Source: Streptomyces alanosinicus
Lineage (GTDB): Bacteria; Actinomycetota; Actinomycetes; Streptomycetales; Streptomycetaceae
Direction: 5' to 3'
Assembly: GCF_014650595.1 (NCBI RefSeq)
Contig: NZ_BMVG01000001.1
Location: 806,001 to 870,000, forward strand
DNA: 64,000 bases
Shown here: positions 56,024 to 64,000 of the stretch, in pieces
Layout of the letters: each line of letters opens with the position of its first letter
Position numbering within the stretch: the first letter of the stretch is position 1
Program-made: the position numbers and the translations under genes
The notes under the pieces: generated by a model
What the model saw: the letters and a program-made list of their open reading frames with translations, nothing else
Databases searched by the model: none
What the model was told of the DNA's origin: nothing

Positions 56024-57055
56024 TCATCTGCGCGGCTGGGCGTCCAGGACCTGCTGCAGCGCCTCGAACTCCTCGACGCACTTGCCGGAGCCGAGCGCGA
56101 CGCTGTCCAGCGGATCCTCGGCGATGTGGATCGGCATCCCGGTCTCCCGGCGCAGTCGCTCGTCGAGCCCGCGCAGCAGGGCTCCACCGCCGGTCAGAAC
56201 GATTCCTCGGTCCATGATGTCGCCGGACAGCTCCGGCGGGCACTTGTCGAGGGTCGTCTTGACCGCGTCCACGATCGCGTTGACGGGCTCCTCGATCGCC
56301 TTGCGGACCTCGGCGGCCGAGATGACCACGGTCTTCGGCAGGCCCGAGACCAGGTCCCGGCCGCGGACCTCGGTGTGCTCGTCGGTGTCCAGGTCGTACG
56401 CGGAACCGATCGTGATCTTGATCTGCTCGGCCGTGCGCTCGCCCAGCAGAAGGCTGTACTCCTTCTTGATGTACTGGATGATCGCGTTGTCCAGTTCGTC
56501 GCCCGCGACGCGGATGGACTGGGCGGTGACGATGCCGCCGAGCGAGATGACCGCGACCTCCGTCGTGCCGCCGCCGATGTCCACCACCATGTTGCCCGTG
56601 GCCTCGTGGACCGGCAGGCCGGAGCCGATCGCGGCCGCCATGGGCTCTTCGATGATGTGCACCTGACGGGCGCCGGCCTGGGAGGACGCCTCGATCACGG
56701 CGCGGCGCTCGACGCCCGTGATGCCGGAGGGCACACAGACGACGACCCGCGGCCGGGCGAGATAGCGCCGCTTGTGGATCTTCAGGATGAAGTAGCGGAG
56801 CATCCGCTCGGTGATCTCGAAGTCGGCGATCACGCCGTCCTTCAGCGGGCGGACGGCGACGATGTTGCCCGGCGTCCGGCCGATCATCTTCTTGGCTTCG
56901 GCACCGACCGCGAGGATCCCACCCGTATTGGTGTTGATCGCGACGACGGACGGTTCGTTGAGTACGATTCCGCGGCCCCTGACGTACACCAGCGTGTTGG
57001 CGGTCCCGAGGTCGACAGCCATGTCACGGCCGATGAACGACATTGAGTTCCCCAT
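56024..57055 (-). CDS. mreB: Actin-like protein MreB
   Basis: A 343-residue actin homologue that forms membrane-bound filaments guiding wall synthesis; in streptomycetes it acts in sporulation. The nucleotide site is seen in [15 protein letters not shown] (phosphate 1), [14 protein letters not shown] (phosphate 2) and [14 protein letters not shown] (adenosine). Two starts are possible: [12 protein letters not shown] at 57055, used here, or the internal ATG at 57043, which has GGGGAA 6 nt upstream and may be the true one. About 160 bp separate it from mreC. Confidence 0.97.
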   Translation of the reverse strand: MGNSMSFIGRDMAVDLGTANTLVYVRGRGIVLNEPSVVAINTNTGGILAVGAEAKKMIGRTPGNIVAVRPLKDGVIADFEITERMLRYFILKIHKRRYLARPRVVVCVPSGITGVERRAVIEASSQAGARQVHIIEEPMAAAIGSGLPVHEATGNMVVDIGGGTTEVAVISLGGIVTAQSIRVAGDELDNAIIQYIKKEYSLLLGERTAEQIKITIGSAYDLDTDEHTEVRGRDLVSGLPKTVVISAAEVRKAIEEPVNAIVDAVKTTLDKCPPELSGDIMDRGIVLTGGGALLRGLDERLRRETGMPIHIAEDPLDSVALGSGKCVEEFEALQQVLDAQPRR

Positions 57056-57366
57056 CCGGATTCATCTGGCCTTCCTGAGCTTTTGAGGGCATATCAGGTC
57101 GGCGAGGCGGGTGCTGTGACGTGAAGGCTTCCATCGTAAACGCGCCTGCACGGACACTGCGCGAGGGTCTCCGCCATTGTCACCAGATGGCGGCCCGCCC
57201 CGCTTGTGGAGACGGTCCAACGGAGGCACGCGTTCCCCCGATCGGCGAGGCATATGCCAAGGGACGGCCGGAAATGTGCGGCCGTCCCTGGTCAGACCCC
57301 CACCGGACAGAGCTGACGCCCACTCAGAAAAATTAGCGAAAACTCCGCGCGGGGCTCACGCCCGGT
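57056..57366. other. Intergenic region between ndk and mreB
   Basis: About 311 bp without a gene. It contains the ndk terminator hairpin at 57261-57288 and, by position, the mreB promoter. No regulatory box could be named with confidence. Confidence 0.5.
57261..57288 (-). terminator. Terminator after ndk
   Basis: A 10-bp perfect stem, GGGACGGCCG and complement, with an 8-nt loop, about 80 nt past the ndk stop codon. Confidence 0.75.
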
Positions 57367-57780
57367 TCAGGCGCGGCCCGGGAAGAAGATCTTCACCTCG
57401 CGCTCGGCGGACTCCTCGGAGTCGGACGCGTGGATCAGGTTCTCGCGGACGATCACGCCGTAGTCACCGCGGATGGAGCCCGGCGCGGCGGCGATCGGGT
57501 CGGTCGGGCCGGCGAGCGCGCGCACGCCCTCGATGACCCGCTCGCCCTCGACGATCAGCACCACGACCGGGCCGGAGGCCATGAACTCCACCAGCGGCTC
57601 GTAGAACGGCTTGCCGACGTGCTCGGCGTAGTGCTGCTCCAGCGTGGCCCGGTCCAGGGTGCGCAGCTCCAGCGCGCTGATCCGCCAGCCGGCCTTGTGC
57701 TCGAGACGGCTGATGATCTCGCCGGTCAGGCCCCGACGGACGGCGTCGGGCTTGAGGAGGACGAGGGTGCGCTGGCTCAC
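57367..57780 (-). CDS. ndk: Nucleoside diphosphate kinase
   Basis: 137 residues. It balances nucleoside triphosphates by transferring the gamma-phosphate through a phospho-histidine. TLVLLKPDAVRRGLTGEIISR is given in part, and the active site reads NLIHASDS (usually NxxHGSDS, with Gly replaced by Ala). GTG start with GGAGTCCCCCC upstream. It follows the DUF4233 gene after about 70 nt. Confidence 0.97.
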   Translation of the reverse strand: MSQRTLVLLKPDAVRRGLTGEIISRLEHKAGWRISALELRTLDRATLEQHYAEHVGKPFYEPLVEFMASGPVVVLIVEGERVIEGVRALAGPTDPIAAAPGSIRGDYGVIVRENLIHASDSEESAEREVKIFFPGRA

Positions 57781-57847
57781 GGGGGGACTCCTTCTGGGGG
57801 ACGTCTGCGGTGGTGGGACGAGGTTACAAGAGCGTGCCCCGCGGTTG

Positions 57848-58210
57848 TTACGCAGCGTCAGCTGTGGAGGAGCCGGACTCCGCCTGCGCCGCGAAGCGGG
57901 CCTTCGCCTCGTCCACCTTTCTGCCGAAGTGCACCGACGCCCACCACAGCGCCGCGAACACCACGCCCATGAAGTACATGGTCGGGACGAAGATCCCGGA
58001 GGCGACCAGCGCGATCTGCAGGGCCCAGCCGAGGGCCACCCCGCCGGGCCGGGTCACCATGCCGCACAGCAGCACACACAGCAGCATCGCGATACCGCTG
58101 ACCAGCCACACCGTGGAGACGGCGAGACCCGGGTCCTTCATGGCGACGAGCCCGGCGAACCCGATGATGAAGAACTCGCCGATCAGCGTCGAGGCACAGA
58201 GCGTACGCAT
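57848..58210 (-). CDS. DUF4233 membrane protein
   Basis: A 120-residue protein with four hydrophobic segments (TLIGEFFIIGFAGLVAM, STVWLVSGIAMLLCVLLCG, ALGWALQIALVASGIFVPTM, FMGVVFAALWWASVHFG). DUF4233 proteins sit between folC and ndk in most actinobacteria; their function is unknown. It starts 9 nt after the folC stop, so it is part of that operon. Confidence 0.93.
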   Translation of the reverse strand: MRTLCASTLIGEFFIIGFAGLVAMKDPGLAVSTVWLVSGIAMLLCVLLCGMVTRPGGVALGWALQIALVASGIFVPTMYFMGVVFAALWWASVHFGRKVDEAKARFAAQAESGSSTADAA

Positions 58211-58219
58211 CCTCGGTCC

Positions 58220-59734
58220 TCAGCCCTTCCCCAGCAGCAGCCGGGCCTCGCCGACGGTGATGACGGAACCGGTGACGAGCACACCGCCGCCCGCGAACTC
58301 GCCCTCCTCCTCGGCCAGCGTGATCGCGGCCTCCAGGGCGTCCGGCAGCCGCGGCTCGACCTGCACCCGCTCCTCGCCGAACACCTCGACGGCGAGCGCA
58401 GCCAGTTCGTCGGCGTCCATCGCCCGATGGCTGGAGTTCTGGGTGACGACGACCTCGGCGAAGATCGGCTCGAAGGCCTCCAGCACCCCCCGCACGTTCT
58501 TGTCGCCGCTCGCGCTGACCACGCCGATCAGCCGCGTGAAGTCGAACGCCTCGCGGACCGCCTCCGCGGTCGCCGCGGCGCCCGCCGGATTGTGCGCCGC
58601 GTCCAGCACGACGGTCGGGGAACGCCGTACGACCTCCAGGCGGCCCGGCGAGGAGACACCCGCGAAGGCCTTGCGCACGGTGTCGATGTCCAGCGGCTCG
58701 GCGCGCTGCGCGCCGACGCCGAAGAACGCCTCCACGGCGGCGAGGGCGACGGCCGCGTTGTGCGCCTGGTGGGCGCCGTGCAGCGGCAGATACACCTCGC
58801 CGTACTCACCGCCGAGGCCGCGCAGCGTCACCAGCTGCCCGCCGACGGCGACCTGCCGGGCGACGACCCCGAACTCCAGCCCCTCGCGGGCCACGGTGGC
58901 GTCCGCCTCGACGGCCTTCTTCAGCAGCACCTGCGCCGCGTCCACCGGCTGCTGCGCCAGGATCACGGTCGCGCCCTGCTTGATGATCCCGCTCTTCTCG
59001 GCGGCGATCTCCACGGTCGTCCCGCCGAGCCGGTCGGTGTGGTCCAGGTCTATCGGCGTGATCACGGCGACGTCGGCGTCGATGACATTGGTGGCGTCCC
59101 AGGAGCCGCCCATGCCGACCTCGACGACGGCGACGTCCACCGGGGCGTCCGCGAAGGCGGCGTACGCCATGCCCGTGAGCACCTCGAAGAACGACAGGCG
59201 ATACTCCTGCGAGGCGTCCACCATGTCCACGTACGGCTTGATGTCCTGGTACGTCTCGATGAACCGCTCGGCGGAGACCGGGGCGCCGTCCAGGCTGATC
59301 CGCTCGGTGATCGACTGCACATGGGGGCTGGTGTAGCGACCGGTGCGCAGGTCGAAGGCGCCGAGCAGGGCCTCGATCATGCGGGCGGTGGAGGTCTTGC
59401 CGTTCGTGCCCGTGATGTGGATCGAGGGGTACGAGCGCTGGGGGTCGCCGAGCAGGTCCGTCAGCGCGGCGATACGGCTGACCGAGGGCTCCAGCTTGGT
59501 CTCGCCCCAGCGGCCGGCCAGGTCCGTCTCGACCTCGCGCAGGGCACGGTCGACCTCGGGGTCCTTCGGACGCCCGGGTACGTCGGCGGACGGCTGGCCG
59601 CCCTGGGTGCGCAGGGTGCGGCTGCCGGCCTCGATCACCGCGAGGTCGGGGTCGCGGGTGGTCTCGGCTTCGATGAGTTCGTCGAAGCCGTCGAGAGGGT
59701 CGGGCTGGTCGTTCTCGTGCGGGAGGTCGCTCAC
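58220..59734 (-). CDS. folC: Folylpolyglutamate/dihydrofolate synthase
   Basis: A 504-residue Mur-ligase-type enzyme that adds glutamate to folates (and dihydropteroate to dihydrofolate). HITGTNGKTSTARMIEALL is the P-loop; GRYTSPHVQSITERI is the folate-site loop; VVEVGMGGSWDATNVID carries the metal-binding Glu. An N-terminal extension of about 80 acidic residues is longer than in E. coli. GTG start with no clear ribosome site. It lies about 105 bp downstream of valS. Confidence 0.95.
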   Translation of the reverse strand: MSDLPHENDQPDPLDGFDELIEAETTRDPDLAVIEAGSRTLRTQGGQPSADVPGRPKDPEVDRALREVETDLAGRWGETKLEPSVSRIAALTDLLGDPQRSYPSIHITGTNGKTSTARMIEALLGAFDLRTGRYTSPHVQSITERISLDGAPVSAERFIETYQDIKPYVDMVDASQEYRLSFFEVLTGMAYAAFADAPVDVAVVEVGMGGSWDATNVIDADVAVITPIDLDHTDRLGGTTVEIAAEKSGIIKQGATVILAQQPVDAAQVLLKKAVEADATVAREGLEFGVVARQVAVGGQLVTLRGLGGEYGEVYLPLHGAHQAHNAAVALAAVEAFFGVGAQRAEPLDIDTVRKAFAGVSSPGRLEVVRRSPTVVLDAAHNPAGAAATAEAVREAFDFTRLIGVVSASGDKNVRGVLEAFEPIFAEVVVTQNSSHRAMDADELAALAVEVFGEERVQVEPRLPDALEAAITLAEEEGEFAGGGVLVTGSVITVGEARLLLGKG

Positions 59735-59839
59735 GGGGCCAGTCTACGGAGCGGAGGTGACAACGGGCCGCGCGCCCCTGGGCGGGCTGAGGCCCCCGGC
59801 GCCTCATACGCGCCGGGGGCCTCAGCCACACAGAACCGC

Positions 59840-62464
59840 TTACGCCTCAGGCAGCCTGTCCAGCTGGGCCTGGATGCGGGTGATGTCCTCCTCCGCCTTG
59901 GCCAGGCGGCCTCGGATCTTGTCGACCACGTTCTCCGGAGCCTTGGCCAGGAAGGCCTCATTGCCCAGCTTGGCCTCCGCCTGCTGGCGCTCCTTCTCGG
60001 CGGCGGCCAGGTCCTTCGCGAGGCGCTTGCGCTCGGCTGCCACGTCGATCGTGCCGGAGAGGTCCAGCGCGACCTCGGCACCCGCCACCGGCAGGGTCGC
60101 CGTCGCCGTGAAGCTCTCGCCCTCCGGCTGGAGACGCAGGAGCTGGCGGATGGCGGCCTCGTGCGGGGCGAGGGCCGTACCGTCCAGGGTCAGGCGGGCC
60201 GGGACGCGCTGGCCGGGCTGGAGACCCTGGTCGGCGCGGAAGCGGCGGACCTCGGTGATGACCGACTGGAGCGTCTCGATCTCCCGCTCGGCGTCGGCGT
60301 CACGGAAGCCGCTGTCCGTCGGCCAGTCGGCGATCACGACGGACTCGCCGCCGGTCAGGGTCGTCCAGAGGGTCTCCGTGACGAACGGGACGACCGGGTG
60401 CAGCAGCCTGAGGGTGACGTCGAGGACCTCACCGAGGACGCGCTTGCTGACCTCGGCCGGGGCGCCGCCCGCCATGAAGACCGTCTTGGACAGCTCGACG
60501 TACCAGTCGAAGACCTCGTCCCACGCGAAGTGGAAGAGGGTGTCCGACAGCTTGGCGAACTGGAAGTCCTCGTAGAACGCGTCGACTTCGGCGACGACCG
60601 AGTTCAGCCGGGAGAGGATCCAGCGGTCCGTCGCCGACATCTCGGCGGCGTCCGGCAGTCCGCCCTCCACCGTCGCGCCGTTCATCAGCGCGAAGCGGGT
60701 CGCGTTCCAGATCTTGTTGGCGAAGTTCCGGGAGCCCTGGACCCAGTCCTCGCCGATCGGGACGTCGACACCGGGGTTGGCACCGCGCGCCAGGGTGAAG
60801 CGCAGGGCGTCGGAGCCGTACTTGTCCATCCAGTCCAGCGGGTTGACCGCGTTGCCGAAGGACTTCGACATCTTCTTGCCGAACTGGTCGCGGACCATGC
60901 CGTGCAGGGCGATGGTGTGGAACGGCGGGGTGCCGTCCATCGCGTACAGGCCGAACATCATCATCCGGGCGACCCAGAAGAAGAGGATGTCGTAGCCGGT
61001 GACCAGGACGGAGTTCGGGTAGAACTTCGCGAGCGACTCGGTCTGTTCGGGCCAGCCGAGGGTGGAGAAGGGCCACAGTCCGGAGGAGAACCAGGTGTCG
61101 AGGACGTCGGTGTCCTGGTGCCAGCCCTCACCCGTGGGCGGCTCCTCGTCGGGTCCGACGCAGACGACCTCGCCGTTCGGCCCGTACCAGACGGGAATCC
61201 GGTGGCCCCACCACAACTGCCGCGAGATGCACCAGTCGTGGAGGTTGTCGACCCAGTCGAAGTACCGCTTCTCCATCTCCTGCGGGTGGATCGTGACCTT
61301 GCCCTCGCGGACGGCGTCACCGGCGGCCTTCGCGAGCGGGCCGACCTTGACCCACCACTGCATCGACAGGCGGGGCTCGATGGTGGTCTTGCAGCGCGAG
61401 CAGTGGCCGACCGAGTGGACGTACGGCCGCTTCTCGGCGACGATCCGGCCCTCGGCGCGCAGCGCGGCGACGATCGCCGAGCGGGCCTCCAGGCGGTCCA
61501 TGCCCTGGAAGGGGCCGTGGACGGTGATGACGGCGTGCTCGTCCATGACCGTGATGGACGGCAGGTCGTGGCGCTGGCCGATCTCGAAGTCGTTCGGGTC
61601 GTGGGCCGGGGTGACCTTGACGGCGCCGGTACCGAACTCGGGGTCGACGTGCTCGTCGGCGACGACCGGGATGGAACGGTCGGTCAGCGGGAGCCTGATG
61701 AGCTTGCCGACGAGGTGCTTGTAGCGCTCGTCCTCGGGGTGGACGGCGACGGCCGTGTCACCGAGCATCGTCTCGGCACGGGTGGTGGCGACGACGATGG
61801 TGTCGTCCCCCTCCCCGTACGTCATGGAGACCAGCTCGCCGTCGTCGTCCTGGTACTCGACCTCGATGTCCGAGATGGCCGTGAGGCAGCGCGGGCACCA
61901 GTTGATGATGCGCTCGGCGCGGTAGATCAGCTCGTCGTCGTAGAGCCGCTTGAAGATGGTCTGAACGGCCTGCGAAAGCCCCTCGTCCATGGTGAAGCGC
62001 TCACGCGACCAGGCGACACCGTCGCCGAGGCGGCGCATCTGTCCGCTGATCTGGCCTCCGGATTCACCCTTCCACTGCCACACACGCTCGACGAAGGCTT
62101 CCCGTCCCAGGTCGTGCCGGGACTTGCCTTCCTTGCCCAGCTCACGCTCGACGACGTTCTGCGTGGCGATGCCGGCGTGGTCCATGCCGGGCTGCCACAG
62201 CGTCTCGAAGCCCTGCATGCGCTTGCGGCGGGTCAGGGCGTCGATGAGGGTGTGCTCGAAGGCGTGGCCCAGGTGCAGGCTGCCGGTGACGTTCGGCGGC
62301 GGGATGACGACGGTGTACGGCGGCTTGTCGCTCTTGGCGTCCGCCTCGAAGTAACCGCGCTCTACCCAGCGCTCGTACAGCGGCCCCTCTACATCGGCCG
62401 GCGCGTACTGGGTCGGCAGTTCGGTGTCGGGCGCGGGTGGCTGCTGCTGAGCGTTCTCGGTCAC
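59840..62464 (-). CDS. valS: Valyl-tRNA synthetase
   Basis: An 874-residue class I synthetase. The HIGH motif is HLGH in [18 protein letters not shown] (about residue 50). KMSKS is in [14 protein letters not shown] (about residue 530). The C-terminal coiled coil ([20 protein letters not shown]) is intact. I chose the GTG at 62464 ([12 protein letters not shown]), the start expected for streptomycetes. An in-frame ATG at 62521 lies within the end of a degraded IS605-type element and is unlikely. The native upstream region seems replaced by that element. Confidence 0.96.
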   Translation of the reverse strand: MTENAQQQPPAPDTELPTQYAPADVEGPLYERWVERGYFEADAKSDKPPYTVVIPPPNVTGSLHLGHAFEHTLIDALTRRKRMQGFETLWQPGMDHAGIATQNVVERELGKEGKSRHDLGREAFVERVWQWKGESGGQISGQMRRLGDGVAWSRERFTMDEGLSQAVQTIFKRLYDDELIYRAERIINWCPRCLTAISDIEVEYQDDDGELVSMTYGEGDDTIVVATTRAETMLGDTAVAVHPEDERYKHLVGKLIRLPLTDRSIPVVADEHVDPEFGTGAVKVTPAHDPNDFEIGQRHDLPSITVMDEHAVITVHGPFQGMDRLEARSAIVAALRAEGRIVAEKRPYVHSVGHCSRCKTTIEPRLSMQWWVKVGPLAKAAGDAVREGKVTIHPQEMEKRYFDWVDNLHDWCISRQLWWGHRIPVWYGPNGEVVCVGPDEEPPTGEGWHQDTDVLDTWFSSGLWPFSTLGWPEQTESLAKFYPNSVLVTGYDILFFWVARMMMFGLYAMDGTPPFHTIALHGMVRDQFGKKMSKSFGNAVNPLDWMDKYGSDALRFTLARGANPGVDVPIGEDWVQGSRNFANKIWNATRFALMNGATVEGGLPDAAEMSATDRWILSRLNSVVAEVDAFYEDFQFAKLSDTLFHFAWDEVFDWYVELSKTVFMAGGAPAEVSKRVLGEVLDVTLRLLHPVVPFVTETLWTTLTGGESVVIADWPTDSGFRDADAEREIETLQSVITEVRRFRADQGLQPGQRVPARLTLDGTALAPHEAAIRQLLRLQPEGESFTATATLPVAGAEVALDLSGTIDVAAERKRLAKDLAAAEKERQQAEAKLGNEAFLAKAPENVVDKIRGRLAKAEEDITRIQAQLDRLPEA

Positions 62465-62515
62465 GGGGGTCAGTTTAGAGGTGTCACGGGGTGGTCCCGA
62501 AACGCGTTTGTTCTT

Positions 62516-62556
62516 TGACATCCTCCCCGTGATCAAGCGTGGCGGGGATTCCTGAC
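62516..62556 (-). repeat. IS200/IS605-type end hairpin
   Basis: The minus strand reads GAATCCCCGCCACGCTTGAT followed by CACGGGGAGGATGTCAA, with CCCCG pairing to CGGGG. This pattern (AATCCCCG, hairpin, CGGGGAGGATGTCAA) is the usual right end, and the 3' end of the guide RNA, of IS200/IS605 elements in actinobacteria. It lies 52 nt before the valS start. Confidence 0.7.
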
Positions 62557-62607
62557 GGTCTCCGATGTCCGCAGTGGTCAGGACCGCACGGAAGGAAGGA
62601 TCAGGGT

Positions 62608-63115
62608 TCACGTGTGGATCACGACCGAGGCGTTGTGGTCCGCATCGTCGCCGCACGTCTGCGAGGTCCCAGCAGGGGAGACCGCGACGAGAAGGGGCCC
62701 GTGAGCGGGACACTTGTGGGCAAGCTGTCGTCGCCGTTCACCCGGCACATTGTCAAAGATGGCGCAATTCAAGCCGGACTTCTGGGATACCCGCACGCCA
62801 GGTGCGTTCCTCGTGCCCTTCGCGCTCTTCGTCATCTGTTTCACGCGAAGGTCCTCGATGGCGACCGGTCCGTGGCTCTTGGCGAGGTCAGTGGTGAGCT
62901 TGTGCGTGAAATCCAGTCGACGGCGTGCTTGCCGAGCTTTCAACTCCGCGACGGCACGGAGCGTCCTGTTGAGCCGGTTGCTGCGCGTGCAGTGCGCCAA
63001 CAATCCGTTCCATCGGCGGCCGAACAGACTCGTGTCTGGCCGGCGTCGTACTTCGCCTCGTCATCGGTGGGGACGTCCGCGGGAGCTGTAGCGGGCGCTG
63101 TAGCCGATTGCATCC
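62608..63115 (-). pseudogene. Degraded tnpB (IS200/IS605 OrfB)
   Basis: The minus strand carries ARRRLDFTHKLTTDLAKSHG, VAIEDLRVKQMTKSAKGT (RuvC-II Glu), [28 protein letters not shown] and [16 protein letters not shown] (RuvC-III Asp), clearly TnpB. The zinc finger between SQTC and DADHNA is deleted, a frameshift lies near 63030, and the N-terminal half with RuvC-I is not found. It is inactive. TnpB proteins are RNA-guided nucleases in IS605 elements; the associated end hairpin persists downstream. Confidence 0.78.
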
Positions 63116-63278
63116 GGCAACAGGCTCAGAGCGCCGACGGCTGAGCATGCTCCCCTACCCCACCGCTTCGCCACAGGCGTTTGCATGTTTCGTAACGATG
63201 CGGCCCCCGGTGACGCGTGCTTTCCGGGCCTGGGTCAGGATGTCAGGAACACATAAGCGTCCTAGGGGGAACCCAGAA

Positions 63279-64000
63279 ATGAGCTACAACCAGCCGGGCC
63301 CGTACGGCCAGCAGCCCCAGCAGCCGGGTCCGTACGGCCAGCCGGGCCAGCCGGGCCCGTACGGTCAGCAGCCGCAGGCTCCGCAGCCCGGCTACGGCTA
63401 CCCCCAGCAGGCGCCCCCGGCCCCGCCGCAGCCGGGTTACGGCTACCCGCAGCAGGGCGGCGTGCCGCCGCAGCAGCCGTACGGCCAGCAGGCCCCCTAC
63501 GGCCAGCAGCCCTACGGCATGCCGCAGCCCCCGCAGCCGGGCGGCGGCAAGAAGAAGACGGGCCTGATCATCGGCGGTGTGGCCGTGGTGGCAGCCATCG
63601 CGGTGGGGGCGTACTTCGCCTTCAGCGGCGGCAGCACGAGCGTGGCGGACGACGGCCCGCACAAGCTGATCACGCCCTCGACGGTGATCAACGGGACGTA
63701 CACGAAGTCGGAGAGCTCGGGCTCCTCGGACCCGGTCAGCGACTCCGACCTCGCGGACTTCAAGAAGGCGGGGGTGAAGGACCCCAAGGGCGCCGGCGCG
63801 TCCTACAAGATGGGGACCGGGCTGACCGCGAAGAACCTCTCCTTCAGCGGTGTCTACGGCACGATCGCCAACCCCGAAGCGGTCATCGACGCGGCGTTCG
63901 CCAAGGCCAAGGCGGCGTCCGAGAAGGACCAGAGCGACTCGGACATCAAGGGCAAGCTGATCGGCAGCCCCGAGACGGTCACCCCGTCGGGCTTCTCCAA
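63279..64000 (+). CDS. Pro/Gln/Tyr-rich membrane-anchored protein (partial)
   Basis: An ATG with GGGGGA 10 nt upstream opens MSYNQPGPYGQQPQQPGPYG. The first 85 residues are a low-complexity tract of PYGQQ/GYGYPQQ repeats. A lysine stop-transfer (GGGKKK) and one membrane helix (TGLIIGGVAVVAAIAVGAYFAF, in part) follow, so the tract is cytoplasmic and the remainder extracytoplasmic. The outside part contains LITPSTVINGTYTKSES and continues past the window end. Proteins of this plan are common in Streptomyces and of unknown function. The 3' part is missing only because the window stops. Confidence 0.85.
   Translation, partial: MSYNQPGPYGQQPQQPGPYGQPGQPGPYGQQPQAPQPGYGYPQQAPPAPPQPGYGYPQQGGVPPQQPYGQQAPYGQQPYGMPQPPQPGGGKKKTGLIIGGVAVVAAIAVGAYFAFSGGSTSVADDGPHKLITPSTVINGTYTKSESSGSSDPVSDSDLADFKKAGVKDPKGAGASYKMGTGLTAKNLSFSGVYGTIANPEAVIDAAFAKAKAASEKDQSDSDIKGKLIGSPETVTPSGFS

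Noticed and set aside
57644..62518. Open frame of about 1620 codons antisense to folC and valS
   Set aside because: Runs across two undoubted genes on the other strand; a high-GC shadow.
62465..62521. ATG at 62521 as the valS start
   Set aside because: It lies inside the IS605 end with its purine tract directly adjacent to the ATG (zero spacing), and the extra 19 residues do not match valyl-tRNA synthetases.
63279..63540. CRISPR-like short repeats
   Set aside because: The repetition comes from coding PYGQQ and GYPQQ units of one protein; there are no spacers.

Overview
The window is chromosomal DNA of a Streptomyces. GC content is very high, the codon third-position bias produces long antisense reading frames, and the gene order matches the conserved Streptomyces stretch from leuS through proA/proB, obg-rpmA-rplU-rne and the mreB-mreC-mreD-pbp2-rodA cluster to ndk-folC-valS (from memory, roughly SCO2571 to SCO2615 of S. 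coelicolor). Nearly all genes lie on the minus strand.

1-11.8 kb: a DegV fatty-acid-binding protein, a membrane-anchored coiled-coil protein, and leuS with a leader peptide carrying three Leu codons and an attenuator terminator. On the plus strand follow a haem-membrane protein and a NuoF-like/ferredoxin fusion that overlap by 4 nt. Two identical tRNA-Ala(GGC) genes flank a GT87-type membrane protein and two very small zinc-ribbon proteins. Then come a histidine phosphatase and rsfS.

11.8-22.4 kb: a divergent LCP-family protein, nadD, two tiny membrane proteins, an M48 protease (plus strand), a pair of related membrane proteins sharing an N-terminal motif, proA, a conserved hypothetical and proB.

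21-26.4 kb: a three-gene wall-glycopolymer block: a family-2 glycosyltransferase, a TagF-like polymerase with an N-terminal membrane region, and a cytidylyltransferase/short-chain dehydrogenase fusion of the CDP-ribitol synthase type. 26.7-35.4 kb: a Tat-exported PhoD phosphatase, obg, rpmA, rplU and a very long RNase E/G with many Arg-rich repeats.

35.6-49 kb: the radical-SAM-associated DUF2344 gene (apparent CTG start) sits behind a membrane protein built from VLxPVG repeats. Its usual partner, a TIGR03960-type radical SAM protein, lies 10 kb away. The intervening 37.5-46.8 kb looks like accessory DNA. It holds decayed ferredoxin and ferredoxin-reductase genes fused tail-to-tail to a truncated beta-propeller, a tight operon of a DyP peroxidase, a TPR protein, a DUF4331 protein and a small protein, two small membrane proteins, and an XRE/TPR regulator divergent from two small genes. 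The DyP operon is the best candidate here for an undescribed system.

49-62.5 kb: CYTH-CHAD protein, rodA, PBP2, mreD, mreC, mreB, ndk, DUF4233, folC and valS, the elongation/spore-wall cluster with housekeeping genes. Immediately upstream of valS is a degraded IS200/IS605 tnpB with its end hairpin. The window ends inside a Pro/Gln/Tyr-rich membrane-anchored protein on the plus strand.
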